This document shows, one piece after another, positions 1 to 5,512 of a stretch of DNA of 8,088 bases. The position numbers were made by a program, and so were the translations under genes. Numbering within the stretch: the first letter of the stretch is position 1; the number at the start of each line of letters is the position of its first letter. The notes under the pieces are model-generated. The model made no database searches and was not told the origin of the DNA. It saw nothing but the letters and a program-made list of their open reading frames with translations. This DNA is from CAYNYM01 sp964644375 (GTDB lineage Bacteria > Desulfobacterota > DSM-4660 > Desulfatiglandales > HGW-15): assembly GCA_964644375.1 (NCBI GenBank), contig CAZXWJ010000199.1, forward strand, positions 1 to 8,088, in the 5' to 3' direction.

Positions 1-72
1 TTTTCGATCGTAAATGATGAAGCGGTCGCTGGTCGTGCCCTGATCCAAGGCCCCCACATAACTTGCCATCAT
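1..72 (-). CDS. glpK: Glycerol kinase, N-terminal 24 codons only (runs off the left edge)
   Basis: This is the start of a cytoplasmic kinase that converts glycerol and ATP to glycerol 3-phosphate, trapping glycerol after import. The visible protein begins MMASYVGALDQGTTSDRF and continues IIYDRK. ALDQGTTSxR is the phosphate-1 (ATP-binding) motif at the N-terminus of FGGY-family glycerol kinases, and the position in a glycerol locus agrees. Two adjacent ATG codons, at 72 and 69, could each start the gene. An AGAGGAG ribosome site at 78-84 lies 5 bases from the first and 8 from the second, so the choice is open. The residue after DQGTTS is Asp where E. coli and most relatives have Ser; the following Arg is kept. 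A strong terminator lies upstream between this gene and glpV, so glpK either has its own promoter or depends on readthrough. The rest of the gene is outside the window. Confidence 0.9.
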   Translation of the reverse strand, partial: MMASYVGALDQGTTSDRFIIYDRK

Positions 73-169
73 GTATTCTCCTCTGTAAGCGTTGGATGAA
101 CCGTCGGAAAAATTTGAAAGGGACCAGGCCGAAAGGTTATTGATATCAAGAAAGTTCCTGATGGAATCG

Positions 170-207
170 AAAAAAAGGGGGTTAAAGCCTGGGTCTTAAC
201 CCCCTTT
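170..207 (-). terminator. Rho-independent terminator after glpV
   Basis: A perfect 12-bp stem is formed by 174-185 (AAAGGGGGTTAA) and 196-207 (TTAACCCCCTTT) around a 10-base loop. On the minus strand the stem is followed directly by a run of seven T residues (A170-A176 on the plus strand). This is a textbook intrinsic terminator for transcription leaving glpV. The plus-strand reading has no comparable T run beyond the stem's own TTT, so it is directional. It separates the transporter genes from glpK. Confidence 0.93.
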
Positions 208-334
208 GGTTCAACGCCCGTTTATGCGATATAGGAAAGGTGCTTCTGTATTATCCCCGTGTCGGAGATGGATTATCAACCGCAATGCATTCCGGTGTGA
301 GATTGACACGACTGTATGCGTCAAGGTGAAGCGG

Positions 335-2065
335 CTATTTTACGCGACCCTCTCGCCAGGCCTGAATGAGCTTGTCGTAGTCGACCGTCATCCCTTGCGG
401 TTTCTCATTGACCTTGGCCTTGGGCGATCCGGGTTTGCTCAGCCAAAAGGACTCGTCCTTCTCGGGATTCAGTTTGGGGCCGCAATCGCCCTGCACATTT
501 GCGCGTTCGATGCGTTTGAGAACATGATCCATCTCCTTTGCGAGATTATCCATTGCCGTACTCACGGTCACTTCACCGGATACCGCCTCACCGATATTCT
601 GCCACCAAAGCTGTGCCAGCTTGGGATAATCGGGGACATTGACGCCCGTGGGGGTCCATGCCACTCTGGCGGGGCTGCGATAAAACTCTACCAGGCCGCC
701 CAGTTTGGGCGCCCGTTCGGTGAAAGATTCGTGCCGGATATCGCTGTCACGGATGGGTGTCAGGCCCAAATGGGCCTTTTTTAGAGATGTGGTCTTACAC
801 ACGCAGAATTGTGCAAAAAGCCATGCGGCTTTGCGTCGATCGAGAGGTGTGCTCTTCATGAACGTCCATGAACCGCAATCCTGGTAACCCAATTTCATGC
901 CTTCTTCCCAGTAGGGACCATGGGGTGAAGGGGCCATACGCCATTTGGGTGTCCCGTCCGCGTTGACCGTTGGACCGGGCTTGACCATATCAGGCAAAAA
1001 CGCCGTGTACCAGAAGATCTGCTGGGCTACGGTGCCGGCCGCCAGGAACGGCAGGTAGGTGTAAAAATCCATTCCCAGACAACCCGGAGGGGCGTATTTC
1101 CGGAGCCACTCCATATACTTGCGAAGGGCATACTTGGCGGCCGGGCCGTTGGCTGCACCACCCCGCGCGACAGTTGCGCCCACCGGCCGGCAACCTTCCA
1201 TCCGGATACCCCATTCGTCTACAGGGATGCCATTGGGAATTCCCTTGTCACCGGCACCGGCCATGGACAGCCAGGCATCGGTGAAACGCCAACCTAAATC
1301 CGGGGCTTTTTTACCATAGTCATTGTGCCCAAAAATGGCTCTGCCGTCGATTTCACCAATATGCTCGGTGAAGAATTCGGCAATATCTTCGTAGGCCGAC
1401 CAGTTGACCGGCACTCCCAGTTCATACCCGTAGATTTCCTGGAATTTTTTCTTGAAATCCGGGCGCTTGAACCAGTCGTAGCGGAACCAGTAGAGGTTCG
1501 CGAACTGCTGATCCGGAAGCTGGTAGAGCTTGCCGTCAGGGCCGGTGGTGAAGGACTTGCCCATGAAATCATCCACATCCAGCGTTGGCAGGGTCACGTC
1601 CTTGCCCTCACCCGCCATAAAGTCGGACAGGGGAACCACGTACCCGTATCGAGCGTGGGTTCCAATCAGGTCGGAATCGTTAATCCAGGCATCATAGAGG
1701 TTCTTCCCTGATGCCCATTGAGATTGCAGCTTTTCAATAACGTCTCCTTCCTGGATCAAGTCAAAAGAGACCTCGATGCCGGTGATCTCCTCAAACGCCT
1801 TGGCCAACACCTTTGCCTCATACTCGTGGGTTGAGATGGTCTCGGATACGACCTTGATATTCATCCCCTTAAAGGGGTCGGCTGCCTTGATGAACCATTC
1901 CATCTCTTTGAGTTGTTCGGCTTTTGACAGTGTCGACGGTTGGAATTCGTTTTCGATCCACTTCTCTGCCGCTGCCATGTCTGCACTCGCAGGACTTGCA
2001 ACGAACGCAAACAATGCAGCCATAAGAGCAATTAAGAGTACCCTTTCCTTTGTCATGCCTATCAT
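335..2065 (-). CDS. glpV: Periplasmic glycerol-binding protein of the ABC transporter
   Basis: This 576-residue protein is the extracytoplasmic solute receptor that delivers glycerol to the GlpP/GlpQ permease. Residues 1-28 look like a Sec signal peptide: charged TKER, hydrophobic VLLIALMAALFAFVA, then ASA before Asp29 as the likely cleavage site. There is no lipobox, so it should be free in the periplasm. The mature part has the pattern of a family 1 solute-binding protein (KVVSETISTHEYEAKVLAKAFEEITG near residues 71-96, and a tryptophan- and tyrosine-rich middle). It is long for the family, which is usually 400-450 residues, but matches my memory of GlpV proteins. Six cysteines (292, 329, 397, 421, 423, 528) could form disulfides. 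Start: the ATG at 2065 has AAGGAGG 7 bases upstream; the next ATG (2056) is too far from it. Last gene of the transporter operon, followed by a strong terminator. Glycerol specificity rests on the neighbours. Confidence 0.9.
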   Translation of the reverse strand: MIGMTKERVLLIALMAALFAFVASPASADMAAAEKWIENEFQPSTLSKAEQLKEMEWFIKAADPFKGMNIKVVSETISTHEYEAKVLAKAFEEITGIEVSFDLIQEGDVIEKLQSQWASGKNLYDAWINDSDLIGTHARYGYVVPLSDFMAGEGKDVTLPTLDVDDFMGKSFTTGPDGKLYQLPDQQFANLYWFRYDWFKRPDFKKKFQEIYGYELGVPVNWSAYEDIAEFFTEHIGEIDGRAIFGHNDYGKKAPDLGWRFTDAWLSMAGAGDKGIPNGIPVDEWGIRMEGCRPVGATVARGGAANGPAAKYALRKYMEWLRKYAPPGCLGMDFYTYLPFLAAGTVAQQIFWYTAFLPDMVKPGPTVNADGTPKWRMAPSPHGPYWEEGMKLGYQDCGSWTFMKSTPLDRRKAAWLFAQFCVCKTTSLKKAHLGLTPIRDSDIRHESFTERAPKLGGLVEFYRSPARVAWTPTGVNVPDYPKLAQLWWQNIGEAVSGEVTVSTAMDNLAKEMDHVLKRIERANVQGDCGPKLNPEKDESFWLSKPGSPKAKVNEKPQGMTVDYDKLIQAWREGRVK

Positions 2066-2081
2066 AGGGATTCCTCCTTCA

Positions 2082-2136
2082 GGCCTTCAATGTTATCCCC
2101 TATGTCTACGCGGTTTATATCGTCCGTGTGAAGGCC
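2082..2136. repeat. 8-bp inverted repeat in the glpU-glpV gap
   Basis: GGCCTTCA at 2082-2089 and TGAAGGCC at 2129-2136 are perfect complements separated by 39 bases. They occupy most of the 119-base gap between glpU and glpV, and the downstream arm on the mRNA ends just before the glpV ribosome site (AAGGAGG). In the mRNA the pair could form a long-range stem. There is no T run, so it is not an intrinsic terminator. A role in adjusting glpV expression relative to the membrane genes is only a possibility. Confidence 0.4.
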
Positions 2137-2184
2137 GTTGACCCCGGGCGCCATAAACTCGAAAAACTGGTCTCGCTTTTAGGT

Positions 2185-2463
2185 TCACCCCCAACGCATA
2201 ACAATAAACACCCAACAAGCCGAAATCGGTAATGCAATCCACAATGTCAAATCGGTTAATCCGAGCCAGGTGAGATGGATGTAGCCACTACCCAACAACC
2301 CCAAAAAGAATCTCGTACCCCGTGTGGTGGGAACCTTCAGGAAACCCCTTCGTTCAATGGTGGGCGATACCAGTTCCCAGACAAGCATGCCGCCCAGCAT
2401 CAGGAAAATGGAGATGAAGAAAACGGCCGTCGGCAAGGTCCAATACATCCATTCAAGACTCAT
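2185..2463 (-). CDS. glpU: Small DUF2160-type membrane protein of the glycerol ABC transporter
   Basis: This 92-residue protein is almost entirely hydrophobic. Segments at about 9-32 (TLPTAVFFISIFLMLGGMLV), 52-70 and 72-90 look like three membrane helices. A short charged loop near 34-51 (PTIERRGFLKVPTTRGTR) follows the first. I recognise it as the small membrane protein (DUF2160 family) that lies between the permease and binding-protein genes of glycerol ABC operons, called GlpU in Rhizobium. Its biochemical role is unknown to me; an accessory subunit of the GlpPQ channel or an assembly factor would fit its position. The gene starts 12 bases after the glpQ stop, with an AGAGGGA ribosome site about 6 bases before the ATG, so it is cotranscribed with glpQ. 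A 119-base gap separates it from glpV. The family assignment is from memory of the sequence pattern. Confidence 0.8.
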   Translation of the reverse strand: MSLEWMYWTLPTAVFFISIFLMLGGMLVWELVSPTIERRGFLKVPTTRGTRFFLGLLGSGYIHLTWLGLTDLTLWIALPISACWVFIVMRWG

Positions 2464-2475
2464 GGTTCTTCCCTC

Positions 2476-3279
2476 TTACACGCGGCCCAGGGCAAAGCCC
2501 TTGGCCAGATGGTTCCGTACAAACCAGATCACCAGTGCGCCCGGGACGATGGTGAGCACACCGGCGGCGGACAACAGGCCCCAGTCCAGGCCCGTCGCAC
2601 TGATCGTACGCGTCATGGTGGCGACGATGGGTTTCGCCTCGGTGATCGTCAGTGTCCGGGCAAAGAGCAGTTCGACCCAACTGAACATAAAACAGAAAAA
2701 TGCGGTCACCCCGACCCCGGCGCGAATCAGGGGAATAAAAATGGTGACAAAGAAACGAGGGAAACTGTACCCATCGATAAAGGCGGTCTCATCGATTTCC
2801 TTGGGAATCCCGGACATGAAGCCTTCCAATATCCAAATCGCCAGGGGCACGTTGAACAGGCAATGGGCCAGGGCCACAGCAATATGGGTATCCATCAACC
2901 CGATGGTTGAATAGAGTTGGAGATAAGGCAGGAGAAAGACCGCAGGTGGGGCCATACGATTGGTCAGTAACCAGAAAAACATCTGTCCGTCGCCCAGAAA
3001 CCTATACCGTGAAAAGGCGTAAGCCGCAGGCAGGGCAAAGGCCAACGACATGGCCGTATTCATGCAGACGTAGATTATGGCATTAATATAAGCGGAATAC
3101 CAAGTAGGATCCGTGAATATTTTGATATAGTTTTTGAATGTTATATCGGCCGGGTAAAGGGCGAAATTACCGAGGATGTCAGCGTTGGTCCTCAGGGACA
3201 TATTGAGCATCCAGTAGATCGGCAGTATGAGGAGTCCAAAATATATGCAAAGTGCAATGGTCCTTTTTTGGGTTTTCAT
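2476..3279 (-). CDS. glpQ: Glycerol ABC transporter permease, MalG-like subunit
   Basis: This 267-residue inner-membrane protein is one half of the glycerol channel. It begins MKTQKRT followed by a first membrane helix at about 8-25, and has roughly six helices in all. The EAA cytoplasmic loop that docks on the ATPases is clear at about 158-187: IPKEIDETAFIDG, then nine residues, then the I-x-I-P ending (Gly170, Ile180, Pro183). The periplasmic stretch after the first helix (SLRTNADILG, then YPADITFKNY) and the C-terminal end are typical of MalG-type sugar permeases. Its ATG overlaps the glpP stop in an ATGA junction, which indicates translational coupling and probably equal amounts of the two subunits. 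glpU follows after 12 bases. The name follows the Rhizobium glycerol ABC system and is unrelated to E. coli glycerophosphodiesterase GlpQ. Function is firm at family level; glycerol as substrate comes from context. Confidence 0.9.
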   Translation of the reverse strand: MKTQKRTIALCIYFGLLILPIYWMLNMSLRTNADILGNFALYPADITFKNYIKIFTDPTWYSAYINAIIYVCMNTAMSLAFALPAAYAFSRYRFLGDGQMFFWLLTNRMAPPAVFLLPYLQLYSTIGLMDTHIAVALAHCLFNVPLAIWILEGFMSGIPKEIDETAFIDGYSFPRFFVTIFIPLIRAGVGVTAFFCFMFSWVELLFARTLTITEAKPIVATMTRTISATGLDWGLLSAAGVLTIVPGALVIWFVRNHLAKGFALGRV

Positions 3280-4157
3280 GCCTTTTCTCCTCTGCCCACG
3301 TTCAGCAGGGCCTGGTAGAATGCAAAACTGAAGAGCAGGACAATAAGAAAGTAGATGAGCGAAAAGGCCGCGGCAGGCCCCAGATCAAATTGCATGGTGG
3401 CAAGTTTTACCAGATAGATGGACAGAAAGGTGGTGGTATTGCCGGGACCGCCTCCGGTGAGGGCAAAGGGTTCGGCGTAGATCAGGAAGCTGTCCATCCA
3501 GCGCAGCAAAACGGCAATGGTGAGCACACCGCGCATTTTGGGCAATTGAATATAGAAGAATGTGGCCCATGACGATGCGCCGTCGATCTTGGCCGCCTGG
3601 TAGTAGGCTTCGGGGATGGCCCTCAGCCCCGCATAGGCGAGGAGGGCCACCAGCGGGGTCCAGTGCCAGATCTCCATGGCGAGCAGGGTGATCCATGCAT
3701 ATATTGGCTTTGCCGTATGATCGAATGGCACTGCCAGTAAATCCAGGCTGTTGATGCCCACGCCGAACAGGCCGATATCCGGCCTGGTAAAGATAATCCA
3801 GATCGTTCCGATCACATTCCAGGGAATGACCAGGGGCAGAGCCAGAGTCACCAGACAGGCGGAGACCCCCCAACCGCGTTTCGGCATGGCCAGGGCGATC
3901 AGTATCCCAAGGGGTATCTCGATCAGCAGGACAAGCCCGGAAAAAAGAAATTGGCGCCACAGGGCATCATGCAGGCGATGGTTGTTCAACATCTCCACGA
4001 ACCATTCGGTGCCGACGTAGACAGCCTCGCCCGGTCCGAAGATGTCTTGGATCGAATAGTTGACCACGGTCATCAATGGGATGATACCGCTAAAGGCGAC
4101 GATGATAAAGGCAGGTAAAACCAGAAACCAGGCTTTATTATTTTGCCATTTTTCCAT
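3276..4157 (-). CDS. glpP: Glycerol ABC transporter permease, MalF-like subunit
   Basis: This 293-residue inner-membrane protein is the partner of GlpQ. The first helix (about 10-30, FLVLPAFIIVAFSGIIPLMT) is followed by a periplasmic segment with the pattern VVNYSIQDIFGPGE, then five further helices. The EAA loop runs from about 177 to 207: GLRAIPEAYYQAAKIDGAS, with Gly193, Ile203, Leu205 and Pro206 in the conserved positions. PFALTGGGPGNTTTFL at about 230-245 is the usual motif before the last helices of MalF-type carbohydrate permeases. The ATG at 4157 has AGGAG 7 bases upstream. Its stop overlaps the glpQ start by 4 bases. An unusually long 260-base gap separates it from the upstream ATPase gene glpT although all lie on one strand. 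The alternative is a permease for another small polyol, which the glpK, glpR and glpD neighbours make unlikely. Confidence 0.91.
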   Translation of the reverse strand: MEKWQNNKAWFLVLPAFIIVAFSGIIPLMTVVNYSIQDIFGPGEAVYVGTEWFVEMLNNHRLHDALWRQFLFSGLVLLIEIPLGILIALAMPKRGWGVSACLVTLALPLVIPWNVIGTIWIIFTRPDIGLFGVGINSLDLLAVPFDHTAKPIYAWITLLAMEIWHWTPLVALLAYAGLRAIPEAYYQAAKIDGASSWATFFYIQLPKMRGVLTIAVLLRWMDSFLIYAEPFALTGGGPGNTTTFLSIYLVKLATMQFDLGPAAAFSLIYFLIVLLFSFAFYQALLNVGRGEKA

Positions 4158-4306
4158 ATCGCCGCTCCTGTTATTTTGCTTTGAAAAAACTGGTCGTGAT
4201 TTTTTTTAATTGCGTTAATCCAATGCCGCCGTTGCTGATCAGAAGATTTATTCATCACTCCAGTAACCCAGTACTCCATGAGCTTTGAAATTTTGGTCTC
4301 TTTATT

Positions 4307-4324
4307 GTGATCGTTTTCGTGATG
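4307..4324. promoter_or_regulatory. Weak candidate GlpR site in the glpT-glpP gap
   Basis: The core TCGTTTTCG fits the centre of the E. coli GlpR consensus (TCG-four A/T-CGA) apart from the last base. About 13 of 18 positions agree overall, but the outer right half is poor. It lacks the AAGCGAAAAT word shared by the three better sites. In AT-rich DNA this level of match can arise by chance, so it is listed only because the gap is otherwise unexplained. Confidence 0.2.
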
Positions 4325-4328
4325 CAGG

Positions 4329-4347
4329 TTGCGGAGCGAAACCGCAA
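4329..4347. repeat. Hairpin in the glpT-glpP gap
   Basis: TTGCGG at 4329-4334 and CCGCAA at 4342-4347 form a perfect 6-bp GC-rich stem with a 7-base loop. On the minus strand it lies about 70 bases after the glpT stop, and the sequence behind it (CCTGCATCACG) has no T run, so it is not a normal intrinsic terminator. It could protect the 3' end of the glpST part of the mRNA or mark a processing point. Confidence 0.4.
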
Positions 4348-4417
4348 TTTTAGTCACTTGTAACTGTTGTCTCCTTCAGGGGTAAGCCAAAAACCGGGCA
4401 CTCTAGACGCGGATCCT

Positions 4418-5503
4418 TTACTTAACCAGCCGACCGTCTGCAAACAGCCGGATTCTATTCGGCGGAAAGACAAGCCAGACCAGGTCGCTGGGAACCAGAC
4501 GCCCTTCGGGCAGCTTTGCCCGCATGGTCTCACCGGCCAGGGACAGCGTCAGGATCTTGTAACTGCCCTCGTCTTCAATGGTCCTTACCTCAGCGGGCAC
4601 GCTGCCGTCGATGGCCTCGGAATGCACCTCAAGGTGCAAAGGCCGTATTCCCAATTCCAGTTTCCCCTTGGCTCTCTGCCCCTTGGCCGCCAATTCCTCG
4701 TCCAGGGCAATGCTTTCTCCATTGAATCGTGCAATGCTTCCTTCCAGGGTGCAATCCAGGAAGTTCATGCCCGGGCTTCCGATGAAGTAACCTATGAAAG
4801 TGTGTTCCGGGTTTTCAAAAAGGTCCTGAGGAGAACCGATCTGCAAGATTTCGCCTTCGTACATGACCACCACTTTATCGGCAAAGGTGAGGGCCTCCAA
4901 CTGATCATGGGTCACATAGATAAAGGTCAAATTCAGTTGTTCATGGATCTCTTTGAGTTTGCGGCGCAGGTTCCATTTCAGATGGGGGTCGATCACGGTC
5001 AACGGCTCATCAAAGAGAATGGCCGCCACATCACTTCGAACCAGTCCCCGGCCCAGGGAGATTTTCTGTTTGGCATCGGCGGCCAGCCCTGCCGCCCTTT
5101 TTTTAAGATAGGGGGTCAATTCAAGAATTTCCGCCACCTCGTGAACCCGGCGGTTCACTTCGACGCTGTCTTGACCTCGATTCCGGAGTGGGAAGGCCAG
5201 ATTATCAAATACGGTCATGGTGTCGTACAAGACCGGAAATTGAAACACCTGGGCAATATTTCGTTTTTCCGGGGGCAAATCAGTCACATCGTTTCCATCG
5301 TACAGCACGCGCCCCTGACTGGGTGTCAGGAGACCGGAAATGACGTTGAGCAAAGTGGTTTTTCCGCAACCCGAGGGGCCCAGCAATGCATAAGCTCCGC
5401 CGTCATCCCATGTGGTTTGGATTCGTTTCAATGCATAGTCGGCCTCGCCTGTGGGTTTTTGGAGATAGCTGTGGGCTATTTCAGTGAGTTCGATGCGTGC
5501 CAT
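4418..5503 (-). CDS. glpT: Glycerol ABC transporter ATPase with degenerate signature motif
   Basis: This 361-residue cytoplasmic ATP-binding subunit is MalK-like, with an N-terminal nucleotide-binding domain (1 to about 235) and a C-terminal TOBE-type domain. Walker A is GPSGCGKT (42-49), Q-loop Gln88, Walker B ends Asp165 with catalytic Glu166, and the switch histidine is His199 in YVTHDQLEAL. The ABC signature is abnormal: where LSGGQ is expected the protein reads LAADAKQ (140-146). It therefore keeps its own ATP-binding and catalytic residues but cannot offer a normal signature to its partner. GlpS next door shows the reverse pattern, so the two probably work as an obligate heterodimer. 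The ATG at 5503 has AGGAG 6 bases upstream, overlapping the glpS stop region, and the genes are 9 bases apart. The name follows the Rhizobium glycerol ABC system, not the E. coli glycerol-3-phosphate antiporter GlpT. Confidence 0.9.
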   Translation of the reverse strand: MARIELTEIAHSYLQKPTGEADYALKRIQTTWDDGGAYALLGPSGCGKTTLLNVISGLLTPSQGRVLYDGNDVTDLPPEKRNIAQVFQFPVLYDTMTVFDNLAFPLRNRGQDSVEVNRRVHEVAEILELTPYLKKRAAGLAADAKQKISLGRGLVRSDVAAILFDEPLTVIDPHLKWNLRRKLKEIHEQLNLTFIYVTHDQLEALTFADKVVVMYEGEILQIGSPQDLFENPEHTFIGYFIGSPGMNFLDCTLEGSIARFNGESIALDEELAAKGQRAKGKLELGIRPLHLEVHSEAIDGSVPAEVRTIEDEGSYKILTLSLAGETMRAKLPEGRLVPSDLVWLVFPPNRIRLFADGRLVK

Positions 5504-5512
5504 GGCCGTCTC

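Larger units (their letters stand above)
4158..4417 (-). other. Long AT-rich gap inside the operon, between glpT and glpP
   Basis: No convincing gene lies in these 260 bases. The stretch holds, in minus-strand order: an orphan AAGGAGA at about 4371-4377 with no start codon at the right distance; a hairpin (4329-4347); a weak candidate GlpR site (4307-4324); a short tandem repeat, CCAGTA twice at 8-base spacing (4260-4273, plus strand); an A/T-rich stretch; and the glpP ribosome site. The other spacings in the block are 9, -4, 12 and 119 bases. An internal promoter, an RNA processing site or a decayed insertion could explain it, but no clear -35/-10 pair or terminal inverted repeats are visible. 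Confidence 0.6.

Noticed and set aside
301..327. TTGAC and GTCAA inverted pair near the glpV stop
   Set aside because: Only 5 bp with a 12-base loop and no T run; the real terminator is at 170-207.
206..784. A 192-codon plus-strand frame opposite the end of glpV
   Set aside because: It is mostly antisense to the clear binding-protein gene and begins inside the terminator region; no recognisable protein features.
4073..4357. A 94-residue minus-strand reading frame from a GTG in the glpT-glpP gap, overlapping the glpP start
   Set aside because: The AAGGAGA ahead of it is about 13 bases from the GTG, the frame overlaps glpP by 85 bases, the composition shows no fold or motif, and it runs through the hairpin and microrepeat.
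4402..4416. TCTAGA and GGATCC restriction sites three bases apart just after glpT, resembling a cloning polylinker
   Set aside because: Flanking bases do not continue as any vector polylinker that I know, and the surrounding sequence is continuous with the operon; chance is enough.
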